The position numbers and the translations under genes are program-made. From Ichthyophthirius multifiliis (Eukaryota; Ciliophora; Oligohymenophorea; Hymenostomatida), in assembly GCF_000220395.1 (NCBI RefSeq), contig NW_004086087.1, forward strand, positions 79,410-143,409: 64,000 nt of DNA. Reading direction: 5' to 3'. Shown one piece after another: positions 36,865 through 48,759 of the stretch (positions are counted from its first letter, which is position 1; each line of letters opens with the position of its first letter). The notes beneath the pieces were generated by a model. That model was not told the DNA's origin and made no database searches. It saw nothing but the letters and a program-made list of their open reading frames with translations.

Positions 36865-38059
36865 AAATATTTAAAAATATATATATATATTCTTTTTTCT
36901 TATATGTATTTATATATATTTAAAAAATATATATATATATTCTTTTTTTCTTATATGTATAATTATAATTTTATATATATATATATATTTAAAAAATATA
37001 TATATATATATTTTTTTTTATATAATTATTAATAGATACATGACTTAAAGATTAATGCAAATTAATTAAGGAAAAATATTAGTAGTATTAGAAGGTGGTT
37101 ATAATTTAGATAGTATTTGTTGGGCCAGTGAGAGTGTTTTGAGGGTATTAATTGGAGAAGATTTTAGTTATTTAGATAATAAAAAAGATTAAATTTGTCC
37201 TAATTTTGTCGGTTTTTCAGCTGTTGAAAGTGCATTTTAAAATTTAAAAAAATATTGGATAAATTTAAGTGATGCAAAACTTTAAATATACACTGAGAAA
37301 ATAATTGAAAACTCACAAAAAAAGTCACTTATTTCTGCAGGACATTAATCCAAATTTTAAATTAAAGATAATAAAATTTTTAAATAAGCAAAAGAAAACG
37401 AACTTCTTTTTTATAAAAAACTATGGATAGAAAAGCAATAATAAGCCGATTTTCTTAAATTTATACCTATATTTTATGGCCTGGAGTAAATAGAAGAACA
37501 GGAATATGTAGTTCTCTAAAACTTGACATAAAATTGCCAATTAGGCTCCATTATAGATCTTAAAATTGGCTAAAACACCATCCATGAATCCTATACTTAA
37601 AAAAAGCATGATGAAGCATTATTAAAAGATCATAATTCTACTTCTTTTACTTTAGGATTTAGGATTAGTGGAGTTATAATAAAAGATTAGAAAGGAGTTC
37701 CTATAGAAAAGGTTAATTTAGGGAAATTTTTGTAAAAATTTACGAAAGAATAGACTTAAGAATATATAATAAAAGTATTTAAATCTAATTAAAAAGAAGA
37801 AATTAATATGGAGGCTTTAGAGAATTTTATGATTTTCACATAAGATTTATTAGAATTTTTCGAAAAAAGAAATAAAAAAAGATTTATTGCATCCTCGATT
37901 ATTATAATTGTTGATAATATACAAAATACATATTAATTTAAGTTAATAGACTTTAATTATGTCGATGATTTAAAAGAAGATAAAAACAAAGATAATAATT
38001 TCATTTTTGGTTTATAAAATTTAATAAATATGTTATAAGATATAAAAAAAAAATACTGA
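35851..38059 (+). CDS. Histone deacetylase fused to inositol polyphosphate kinase
   Basis: ATG 35851, TGA 38057-38059; introns 36509-36551 (43 bp) and 36814-37035 (222 bp), leaving exactly 648 codons and 647 residues with no frame break. Residues about 25-350 are a class II-type Zn deacetylase: HVECPGRL, RPPGHHSGY (His 153/154), DWDIHHGDGT (Zn ligands Asp192, His194), SAGFDSAEGDPLG (Zn ligand Asp289) and LEGGYNLDS with catalytic Tyr329, as in class I/IIb enzymes. Residues about 430-647 match the IPK family (IP3K/IPMK/IP6K): GSIIDLKIG (PxxxDxKxG core; Asp481, Lys483; the usual Pro is absent), TLGFRISGV, RFIASSIIIIVDN (SSLLxxYD), LIDFNYVDD (Asp612) and NFIFGLQNLINML. Exon 3 alone carries the deacetylase Tyr motif and the whole kinase, so the fusion does not depend on intron prediction. 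Inositol phosphates are known cofactors of class I HDAC complexes; a self-contained link is proposed in the findings. Confidence 0.9.
36880..36960. repeat. Imperfect tandem duplication in HDAC-IPK intron 2
   Basis: A unit of TA repeats followed by TTCTTTTTTCTTATATGTAT occurs at about 36880-36908 and again at about 36932-36960, with a third partial TA copy before the acceptor. It lies wholly inside the 222-bp intron. Confidence 0.75.
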
Positions 38060-38113
38060 AAAAAATAAAATAAATAAATTTAAAATAAATAATTCATTTT
38101 TTTTTTCTTCTTC

Positions 38114-38953
38114 TCAATTATTATTTTTTTATTATTTACTAGCTTCAGCCCTAGCATATGCTAAATAAATAACAAAAGATAAATAAAGCGATTTTTAATC
38201 ACTATTATATTTATTAGGAAATCCTAATCTATAATTATCAAAACCACAAGTACATAAAGTTGGTGTTAAGACTTCTAAAATTCCCTTATTTCCATCATCA
38301 TCAGATACATTATAATATCCGATTCTACAACTCTCGCAAAAGCAACAGGAAAAATACGAATTTTTTTAACAAATATTATATTAAATATTTAAATTTCTAA
38401 TATATTTAGACTCTAAAAAAAGACTATTTGAACATTAAGTAAATATTATGGATGCTATTTATTCACTTCTTCCGTTATTATTTACATAAAATTTCACATC
38501 GGGTTGTTAAAAACATTTTACTTTTTATTCAATGTACATAAAAGCTTATTTTTTATCATTATTTTCATCTTTAGGGTCTTTAGTTATAATTATTTCTAAA
38601 GAAGAACATAATGAATTAGAAGTAAAAAGACAACAACAATATTAACAAGCACTACTACAAGGTATATATTTCGCTAAAGCATATAAAATAGGATTTTTTT
38701 TATCTTTAAGCTTTATTCCATGCTCGTCTGCTTCGTATATTTAAAATACATGATCAGTATTCCAGGAAAATATATTTAAATATTAATGTACTTATTATAA
38801 ATAAAGACCTCGTATGTTTTAGAGAACTGAAAGGTCAGTGTTTATTAAACATAATTGTTGGAGTTCTTCGGATAATTTTTTATGTATTTTTTCGTGTTTT
38901 TAATTTTCTTTTTATATGTATTTTTGTAAGTATTTTTTGTTGATATCTTCCAT
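38114..38953 (-). CDS. Phospholipid-scramblase-like protein
   Basis: Intronless, 279 residues, ATG 38953 to TGA 38116-38114. After a helical, charged N-terminus it shows WNTDHVFQIYEADEHG, then a Cys cluster (CSSACQYCCCLF) like the palmitoylated cysteines of scramblases, an alternating strand pattern (CSSLEIIITKDP, FMYIEQKVKCFQQPDVKFY), a second Cys-rich segment (SCCFCESCRIGYY) and a hydrophobic/amphipathic end (SLYLSFVIYLAYARAEASK). The order fits the scramblase/LOR-type beta-barrel, but similarity is distant, and Ca2+-binding residues cannot be confirmed. It converges on HDAC-IPK with only 54 bp between the two stop codons. Confidence 0.6.
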
Positions 38954-40310
38954 TTATTACTTTATTTTAAAAATTTTATTTTTTTAATTTTGTGTAATAT
39001 ATTTATAATTAAATAATATTATATATTTTAAATATAAAAATTTATTATATATTATTATTGTTTTTAATTTTAATCGTTTAAAATTTAAATTTTTATATAT
39101 GTATATATATATACATATATATATAAATATATACATATATAATTATATATATATATATATTAAAATTAATTATTTAATTTGATTTATTAAATATTTATTT
39201 TTATTTATAAGATTTTAAAAATATTTTTTTATTTTTTTATTATTTATAATAAATAATTTATAAAGTTCTATCTATTTCTAAACATTTTTTTATGTAATTC
39301 ATTTTTTTAAAACACAATAAAAATAAAAAATATGAGACTTTTTTTAGCTATAGTTTTTTTAAAAAAATGTAGAAAAAATAAAAAAAAACTGATAAAAGAA
39401 ATATACTTTAATGTATTCATTTTAAATTATTAGTTTATAATAGATACATATGTAATTAATTTGATATTTTAATTAAAATTAATAGATAAAAATCACTAAT
39501 CACTAAATATTTTTAAATATTTATTTTATTTTATAAATGTTTATATAATTTATATACACATTTAAATATGTTAAACTAATAAATAATTTTAAAAATATTA
39601 AGTATAAATAATTATTTAATTATAAAATACAAAATTAATTTTAAATGTTTAGATTGTAAAAATACTTTATATATCTAAGAATTTATTATAAAATACTCAT
39701 TTTTATATTGAAGAGCTAATATAATATTTATTATAATTTAAATATATATATTTTATATATTATTTTCTAAATTTAAGAATTTTTTTTTTATTTCATAAAA
39801 TTTTATAATAAAAAATAATTATGTATATCATACTTTTTTTAAAAAAAAAAAACTAATAAAATTATAGTATAAAAAAATAAAAGAGAAAAAAATAATATAT
39901 ATATATAATAGAAAAAAAAAAAAAAAACTAAAAAATAATTTATTATGAAAAAAGTAATAATATTTTATTACATTTTTATTAAATAATTATTTTATTATTA
40001 ACAAAACATTTAAATTCAATTTTTTTTTTTATTTTTCTTCTATTTTTTATATCTATATCTATTATAAAAAAAAATGCCTATAAATAATAAAATATTAAGG
40101 ATAATATTATAATTTTCATTCAAATTAAAAAAAAAAAAATTATATTAAATTTCAAAAAAAATAATAATAATTAATTTTTCAAAAATAATCAATATAAAAA
40201 AAATTAAAAAAAATAATACCTTCCATATTAAATAAATATGCATATATATATATATTTTAAAAAAAAAAAATCATCAAAGAAAAAAAAAATAATTCTAAAA
40301 AAAAAAAAAA
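38954..40310. other. Divergent intergenic region
   Basis: About 1.35 kb between the scramblase-like start and the ULK-like kinase start. TA tracts near 39097-39160 and long A-runs near the right end; no coding signal. Confidence 0.55.
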
Positions 40311-40739
40311 ATGCAATAGCAAACCTAAAAAGTATTCACATAAAGACATCATCAATAAATTCCTTAATCTCTAAACGGTCCCCAAGTCTTAAAACACGTC
40401 GACAATTACATAATATTTAACGAAAAACTTGGTGGAGGTTAATTTTCTTAAGTTTATAAAGCAATGGATAAAAACGATAGTACCCACTAGAAATATTTTG
40501 CAGTAAAAACAATACCAATGACCCCTGCTTAGTATTAAAAAATTTCCAATTATAATCAATTACTCTAAAAAGAAATAGACATCTTATTAAAAGCCAGACA
40601 TTAAAATCTTATATAAATGCATGATTTAAAATAAACACCAAATAATTTATATTTATTTCTTGATTATTGTAATGGAGGTGATCTTCGATAATATATAACA
40701 AAAAAAAAAAACCGTTTATCAGAAGAAGTAACATATATA

Positions 40740-40778
<39 letters not shown>

Positions 40779-42732
40779 TATATATAAATATATATATAAA
40801 TATATATATAAATTTAAAAAAAAGGAAGCAGTTGAGTTTTTTAAATAAATGTGTGCCGGTTATTAAGCCTTAAACGAAAAAAAAATCATCCATAGAGATT
40901 TAAAACCTGAAAATATACTACTCCATGGCAACAAAATAAAAATCGGCGATTTTGGATTTGCCCGAATAGTTACAGATCTTGACCAAGCAGTCCGTATGAC
41001 ATAAAAATGTTCGCCTTTATATGCTCCTCCATAGATTCTTTTAAACGAAAAATACTCATCTAAATGTGATGTATGGTCCATGGGTTGCATTTTCTTTGAA
41101 ATGCTATACGGAAAGCCTCCTTTTAATGCCAATTCGATAATATCTTTATCGGAAAACATAAAAAAAATAGTCGGAAATTCCCAATATTAACTACCTACCT
41201 ACCCACCTATAGCCCCCGAAGCTAAAGACATTTTAATAAAAATGCTTATGTATAATGAAAAAGACAGGGTTTCTTGGGAAAAAATATTTAAGCATCCTAT
41301 TTTAAACAAAAATATATAAAAATTAGTCCCTTTAGATGTAGAATTGGATCATGCAAACAATCCTTTATATTAATCAATAAGAAAAAACATAGATGCAGTT
41401 TGGGAATAATAATAACTAACAAAAAAAATAATAAACAATATAATAATAATAATAAATAGTTTAGAAAATAAAAATTGAATAATATTAAAAATCTCCTGAA
41501 ATACCTTCAAAATAATAAGAAATTTAACATCTATATCTTAAATCGCCTGAAATGTAAATAAAATCACCTGATGTTCCTTTAAAAACACCTGAAAATCATA
41601 TAAAATCACCAATAGAAGTTACCTCTACAAACAATATTACTTTGAAAAATGAATAAAATACTTACTAAGCATTACCTCCGCCTGTAAAATCTCCTTAATA
41701 ATAATAATAATATGTTCAATCTGTAAAATCAGATAATAGAATATATAGTGCAAATATATATGGATATGAAACTAATCACCACAGTAGTAGTCCTAATTAA
41801 TATATGAATAAAGAAAATATTTTAAAACGTGCAAATTCGAATAATTTAAGTGATTTTAATCATAATAATATAAACAACTTAAATAATAATAATAATATTT
41901 AAAATAATAATATTTAAATAAACAATAATAATTCTCCATATAATAATAATAATAATAATATAGATATAAAAAAAATAGAGGAAAATAAAGAATTATCCGA
42001 AAATGACAAGTATATACTTTATATGAAGCAAATAAAAATAAAAGAAGCCGAATTAGCTTTTGTGTCTAAAATAAATAATTTTTTTGTTTTATGAGAAAAC
42101 GTGCCTTATATTCAAATGCTACTTTATTAAATTTCTGGAATAGTTCTCGAGAATATAATCTTCCTTCTCATTTATAATGTATTATTTTATATTGTTTATG
42201 TTCTTATTATTATTATGGGCTAGATAATCTCAAATAAATTCTAAATAAAGAAATTACTTAAAAAATAATTAAACAAGAAGGTTTTGCTTTATATTAAAAA
42301 AGTAATGAATACTAATAAATTAAAGATATTATTTTAGTTGACTTAAAAGAAGCCAAATAGCTTTTCGAAGATATAGAGCCCTTTATGGTAAATGAAATTA
42401 AAATGAGTAATTCTTAAGAATCTATAGATTTTTTGAAATTCATTTAAAATAAAAATAATAAATATGATGATTTTAGAATTAAAGTTTCTTAGATTTTATA
42501 AAAATGTATAAGCTTTATTGATTTTAATATTTTATAGAAGAATGCTTGCAAAGGAATTCATATGATTTAAATTTTTATTAAAATTGAAGATTTTATTCCA
42601 ACTAAAAATTATAATGAGTTTGATTTTAATAAATTTTATGATGATATGTTTAATTGCCCAAATATTGAGTAATTTAAAATAGCAATTAATTAATTTAATT
42701 AAAAATTTTTAGCAGGTAAATAAGCTTATTGA
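40311..42732 (+). CDS. ULK/ATG1-like Ser/Thr protein kinase
   Basis: ATG 40311 chosen because the A-rich sequence upstream has no folded-protein signature; TGA 42730-42732. One TA-filled intron at 40728-40824 (97 bp, phase 0). Motifs: [63 protein letters not shown] and [14 protein letters not shown]. The GDLRQYI..KPENILL..SPLYxxPQ pattern is that of ATG1/ULK-type kinases of ciliates, with Gln for Glu in the APE motif. After the kinase there are SP/TP-containing repeats ([22 protein letters not shown]), an Asn/Gln stretch and a helical C-terminal domain ([31 protein letters not shown]) that could match the ATG13-binding region, which is a guess. Frame needs two extra A near 41471-41490 and one T near 42088; the total is then 776 codons. 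Confidence 0.8.
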
Positions 42733-44471
42733 GTATATACATATATTAATTATTTTATTTATATAAACAATAAAAGTTGTTTGTTTATTTTCTTTTTTTT
42801 ATTTTATAAATTATAATTAATTAATGAATGTTTTTTATTTATTTTTTAAACAATTTTTTTTAATTATACTATTTCTTTTGTATAATCATTACTATTGTTT
42901 GTTTGTATTTTTTTTTAATATTTTATATTTCTTTAATTTTTTTAAATAATTAAGCTTTATTATTATCAATATTTTAAAAAGAAAACTAATATTAAATATC
43001 AAAATTAAAATCAAAAATATTTAAATATCAAAATTAAAAATAAAAATATTTAAAATAAATAAAAATTAATAATTAACAATTGAATTAAGAAGAAATACCT
43101 GATTCCTATATATTATTAAAAAATATTTAAAATAATTGAATTCAAAAAAAATAAAGAAAATAAATTATAAAGTGTAATAAAATAACAAATAATATTAAAA
43201 AAATATATATAAAAAAGAATGATAAATATAATTAATAATCTTAAAATTTTTATTCAAAATATGAAAAAAAATTTATTATAAATGAGTAAAATATTAGCTT
43301 TAGGACTTAAAAATATATAAATAATATATTATGAAATAATAAACTAATTTATTATTTTTTAATAGATAAAAAAATAAAAAAATCAAATCAAATTTTTTAT
43401 ATAAATATTAAAAATCCAAAAAATTCTAACTTTTTAATAATAAAATATATATATATATATATATATATATTTGATATATATATCTTAATAAAATATATAA
43501 ATTAAATTATTTTTTTTTACAATTATTATCTTTTTAATATCATTTTTATGAATATTTTTTTAATATCATATTTTTTCAGTTTCTGAATATATTTCAATTC
43601 TTATAAAAATTTTTATTGTATTAATTTTATTTTTTTCCCTTTTTTTTATTTTAACTAACAATTATCTGTATATTTTTTTTATATTCCTTTTACATTTTTA
43701 AATAAATTTACATTATATTTATTTCTACTACTTTTTTTAAAAAATAAATAAGTGACTTGACTTAAAGGAATAAATTTTATATTTTATAAATAATAATAAA
43801 TTTTAATTTAATGATATTTGATTAAATATATTGAATAATATAATCGACTTAGTTATTAGATGATTTATAAAATATTAATTTGGGGATGATATTAATATTT
43901 TTTGCATTTTTTTATTTCTTTATTATAAATTTATTAATATATATAGATATAAGTAATTTTGCTTAAATATATCAATTTTTCCTATTGATATTTATTAGAA
44001 TTATAAAATATTTTAATAAATATGAATTTTTTAAAAATATTAGGTGTAGTTTTTTAACAATAACCTATTTCTATATTAATATTTTTGTTTTCATTAAAGA
44101 TATATGTTTTTTTTTTTTTGAAAAAAAATTGCTTTTAATTGCAAAAAAATCGTATTTTTTGAAAGTTAAATAATTTTTTTTTTTAAAAAAAATAGATTTT
44201 TATAAAGCAGCAAATATATAAAAAGTTTTTAATTATAAAAAATTAAAATTAATTTTTTTTATTAGAATTTTTTTATTTTTTTAATAATAAGAATAACTTA
44301 AAATATATATTGATAATAACATTTTTAATTTTTTTTTATTAAAATAATATAGCCTGATAAAAACCATAAAAAAAAATACAAACTTAAATATATATATACT
44401 ATACATAAAATAATAAGCTTATATATAAAATAGAGAAAAAATAAATCAAAAAATAAGATAAAATAAATCTA
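42733..44471. other. AT-rich convergent intergenic region
   Basis: About 1.7 kb between two stop codons. A short tandem repeat (TAAATATCAAAATTAAAA, two copies plus variants) is at 42993-43050. Hydrophobic frames near 43985-44173 have no codon bias and are not called. Confidence 0.55.
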
Positions 44472-45330
44472 TCACATTTATTAGTTAACATCTAATTACA
44501 TTTGATAAACTTCCGCATTTTTAAACCAATGAGCTCCAATTAAAGTTTCATTTTCATAAGAAGCAGCCGTGAAACTTTCCAAAGCCCTTGAATGTCCCAC
44601 AATTGCAATTTTAGTACCTTAAGGCATTTTTTCAAGTAAATTAAGAATATACTATTTTTAAAGTTACACATTTTAATTATATTCCTATTAGCTTTCTATA
44701 TGTACTGGAAACATTTATTTAATAATCTCTAACAATTTAAAATGACCATGCTTCTTAATCTATATACTTTCCTATACACAAATATTTTTAATATTTGCTT
44801 CAATCTCTTAAACTTTTTATTTATTAGTCAATTCATAAACATTCCATAAAATCGGGTTTTCGTATTATTCCAAAAAAGAAAAATCGTATTCTGGAAAATC
44901 TTCCTTTGATTCCAATATTCTACCCCCAATATCACAATTACTTAACAGCATTTCCCTAAATAAAGGATTTACAATTACTTTAGGCTTATTTTTGTGATTT
45001 TTGAATATTTCTTTACATGTTTCTAATGCTCTTCTTAAAGGACTAACTAAAACTATTCCTATATTTAAATTTTCACATATTTATTCAGCTTATAAACACT
45101 ATATTTTAATTTTATTTATTTTTGTAAAAAAGAAATTAATATTTTTATAATACTTAATTTTTCCCTTCTTCTGTTAAACTGCAATCTATTAAATCTTTTT
45201 TAAATTTAGTTTAAAGATTTTCCCCGTTTTTTACTTCGGTGGATGAATTGCAGGCTTTTCTTTATTCTAAATTATATTCAGATTCTGCATGTCTAATTAA
45301 AACTAAATCAATTTTGAATTATGTTGACAT
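44472..45330 (-). CDS. Histidine phosphatase (phosphoglycerate-mutase-like) family protein
   Basis: ATG 45330, TGA 44474-44472, one 55-bp intron on the minus strand at 45153-45099 (phase 0); 268 codons exactly. Catalytic signature LVLIRHAESEYN near the N-terminus (RHA in place of the usual RHG, with the phosphorylated His kept), SLTEEG before the intron, LVSPLRRALETC (the SPLxRAxxT helix) and GTKIAIVGHSRALESF with the second catalytic His. NPLFREMLLSNCDIGGR supplies the conserved Glu region. The long insert between these and the last motif (about residues 140-225) is Gln/Asn/Lys-rich. Likely a small-molecule or protein phosphatase; substrate unknown. Confidence 0.85.
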
Positions 45331-46516
45331 TTTCTTTGTTTTTATTTTTTTTTGTTTTTAATTTTGGTGATTAAGTTTTTTTTTATTTTTTTTTATTAAA
45401 ATTTATATTGTTATTATAATAGCTTTGTTTAATCTATTTAGTGGCGAATTTTTTTTTTTATAATACGCATTTTATATATTAAATTTATCATTCTATTTTT
45501 GGATTTTTTTTTTTAATGTTAATAATTTTTATATATTAGATGTTTAAAATTAAAGAATATATAAATTAAAGCAGATTTTTATTTAATACAAAAGTAGTCT
45601 TGTTATATTTTTTTTATTTTCTTTCTTAGTTTTTTAATATAACTTTATTAAATTTTATAATTTAATAAATTATTTTGCATTATCTTTTTTTCTTTATCAA
45701 ATTATATATAGAAAAAATAAAAATAAAATGCGCACTTTAGAAAAAAAAAATATATAGAAATAATTGCTTTCTTACAATAGTAAATTTAAAATTTTTAAAT
45801 ATTTTTAAGCTTTAAATTTAATATAAATAAAATATTTTGTTATATTAAATCTTTAACTTTTAACTATAATACTAATCACTTATTTTAGTCAAAAAAATTA
45901 TTAATTATATTTTAAAAATTTAATCCTTTTTATTTTATAAAGTATAAAGCAGTTATAAGAAATATAAATATAATAATAAATTTTATTCTTTTAATTTTAA
46001 AAAGATTTAAAAATATTATAACTTTACATTTACAATAATTTTGACAAAAAATAAAAACTGTCCAAAGATTTATAGAATCTATTATGGTTTAAATGCACAT
46101 ATATTAAAAAAATGGTTTTTATAAAAGAAAAATACAAGTTTATTCGTATTTTCATATCATATTTTTTTTTTTACTTAAAACATTTTAAAATCAATAATAT
46201 AAAACAAAAAAATATTTAGAAATAATAATTATGTTTGAAATTAATATTAAAAGATATAAATAATTAAATTTAAATAATTTTGTGATAAAAAAATAATAAA
46301 TATTATTTAAAAAAGTTTATATAAAAAATACAATTAAATACTTTAAAATAAATAAAAATGAATTTTTTTTAAAAAAAAAAATAACTTAAATAAAATTTAT
46401 ATTTTTAAATTATTTTTTTCAAAAAATATTTTTATCAATTTTTTTATTTATTTTTATATATTTTTAAAATAATTGAAAAAAAAATAAAAATAATAAAAAT
46501 ACATTAAATAATAATA
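45331..46516. other. Divergent intergenic region
   Basis: About 1.2 kb between the phosphatase start and the TRIM-like start; AT-rich with poly-T runs immediately upstream of the phosphatase ATG. Nothing else seen. Confidence 0.5.
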
Positions 46517-48290
46517 ATGAGTAGTAAAGAAAAAAAGTAGCCATCAAACAAAAGTGTCGATAAAAAAGACAAAAGTGTCGATAAAAAAGACAAAAGTGTC
46601 GATAAAAAAGACAAAAGTGATGATAAAAAAGAAAAAAGTATTGATAAAAAGGATAAAAGCATTGATAAAAAAGATAAAGATAAAAAAAAGAAAGATAGCG
46701 ATAAAGAAAATAAATGTAAAAAAAAAAATATACATATAAAAATGCAAAAAGTTATAATTAAAAAATATCTAAAATATAGTAGAATAATAAGAACCCTAAC
46801 CGCCATAAGAACTAATTTCCCTTAATAAAATTCAAAAATAATAAATGTAAAAAAAAAAAAAATACCTTTAAATAATATAAAAAAATATAGAGATAATAAA
46901 TTTTGTGTTCACCATTCTTCTGAATTAGTATATTATTGCGAATCCTGTGAAGAGCCCATATGCCGTAATTGTACTAAACTAGGCCCTCATAACAATTAAC
47001 TCCACCGCATAAATACCCTCGAAGAAGCTTACAAATCTCGTGTAAGTAACCTATCAGAATTAATAAAAGGTAACCTTTTATAAAAGCGTGATTAACTTTT
47101 GGCTTAAATTCACCGTATAGAATACCGTATTGAGGAGATAAAATACATTAAATAAATAATCGAGCGTGATGTCCGAAACGAATACGCTTCCATAATTGAG
47201 AATTTGAAATAGGCAGAAGGAAAAAAGCTAGCTATATTATAACATGAAATGGCTGAATTGTAAAAAGACTTGGATAAAATAAATGATTTGGGTAATAGTT
47301 TCAGTAATTTTGTAAATAATCCAAATGATCCTGTTTCTTTTTTAATAAATGCATAAACAATTCACGAAAATATAGAATTTTTAGTTGCTAAACCATTCAA
47401 GACTAATATTGATGTTTATCCGTATGATTTACCCAGGTAATTGACTGATTTACGTTTATAATTATAAAAAGCAGATGCTTAAAATTCACTAATAGAGTTT
47501 AAAAATTAAATTATTTGGAAATTATTGGAAGATAGAAAAAAAACTGAAATCGATATTAAATAAAATATGGAAAACGCAGCAAATAATGAAATCGCAGAAT
47601 GGGCAAAATTAACAGATAAATTTGCATAAGAACTTCAAAAATATTCATTAGTTTGTTACTATTGTGGAGTACCTATGGAATACAATAGTGTAAATAAAAA
47701 ATGCGCTATTAATGTTAAATTATAAGAAGAAACATGTAAATATAAAAATATATAAATATATTTTTATATATATGTATATATATAAATAAAAATTTAAATT
47801 TTTTTTTTAGTTTAAGGATATACCCTTAAAGTTCCTGATGCTAAATATAATGGAAATCATAGACATTTCTTTAGTAAACCTAAAGGAGATTTAGTAGACT
47901 TACTAAATGAAGGTAAATAATTAGGTAATAAAGACGGAAAAGGAAGGATTCCGTTTATTAGTTTCATTGAAATTCAAATTAATAAAATGAAAAAAATATG
48001 TGAAAAAAAAGCAATTGATCTTACAAGCATATTTAAAGATCATGATAAAACAAATAAAAGTAAACTCTTTTATAATTTTAATATTTTTTCATATATATTT
48101 ATACATAGAAACTATTAACTAAATTTAATTTATTTATATTATTACGGAAATCATTGGAATAAAATAAGATGAAGCCGATTAATTAAGAAAATTTTTCGAT
48201 CCTAAAAATACTAATTAAATAATTTATGAAGATGTTTTAGAAGTATTTAATGACCCTTCTTTAGTTGATTAAATATATGAAAAATATTGA
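46517..48290 (+). CDS. TRIM-like protein: KSVDKKD repeats, B-box, coiled coil, EF-hand-like end
   Basis: ATG 46517, TGA 48288-48290; introns 47736-47810 (75 bp) and 48060-48108 (49 bp); 550 codons exactly. The N-terminus has tandem 7-residue repeats (KSVDKKD, then KSDDKKE and KSIDKKD variants). A B-box follows: FCVHHSSELVYYCESC, EEPICRNCTKLGPH and NNQLHRI. Then a coiled coil (YRIEEIKYIKQIIERDV onward), a CxxC pair (CYYCGVPMEYN), a domain with YTLKVPDAKYNGNHRHFF, and EF-hand-like ends (FKDHDKTNKKTINQIQF and FFDPKNTNQIIYEDVLEVF). Residues about 70-110, in the A-rich stretch, look more natural in another frame, so two compensating indels there are possible. A RING domain is absent, so ubiquitin-ligase activity is doubtful. 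Confidence 0.78.
46544..46676 (+). repeat. 21-bp tandem repeats coding KSVDKKD heptads
   Basis: Three near-identical 21-base units (AAAAGTGTCGATAAAAAAGA core) followed by three diverged ones, in frame with the B-box gene. The charged 7-residue period should give a flexible or helical basic arm. Confidence 0.9.
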
Positions 48291-48309
48291 TTATATTATA
48301 ATCTTTTTT

Positions 48310-48370
<61 letters not shown>

Positions 48371-48759
48371 ATTATATATAGATATTTTTAATTTTTATTT
48401 TTAAATATATATTTTATTTTTTTTAATATTATAATAATTATTATAAGGAAATATTTTTTTACTTTTATTATTATTTTAATGTTTATTTTTGATACAACTA
48501 TTATATTAAAGAAAAAAATATTTTTAAATAAAAATATTAAATAAATGAAAATTTTTATAGACTAATTAATAGACATAAAAGCATTTTTATTTTTTATAAA
48601 TTTTTTAATATTATAGAAACAAAGTTTTAAATATAACTGATTAATAAACTTAGTTAAATATATTAAATATTTTTTTTTTTGTTGAATAAATAATATCTAT
48701 GTTTCTTATAATTTTATTACTTTTAATATCATTTTTATAAATTTATATTAGATATTATA
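48291..48759. other. AT-rich spacer with (TA)n tract
   Basis: TA repeat at 48312-48356 just after the stop of the B-box gene, otherwise poly-A/T. Confidence 0.6.

Noticed and set aside
43985-44173. Hydrophobic 62-residue frame
   Set aside because: Phe/Ile/Lys composition equals random translation of poly-A/T; no codon bias or motif.
46504-46806. Leu/Ser/Phe-rich minus-strand frame opposite the B-box gene
   Set aside because: It mirrors the AAA/GAT-rich heptad repeats of the plus-strand gene, which continues into a clear B-box.
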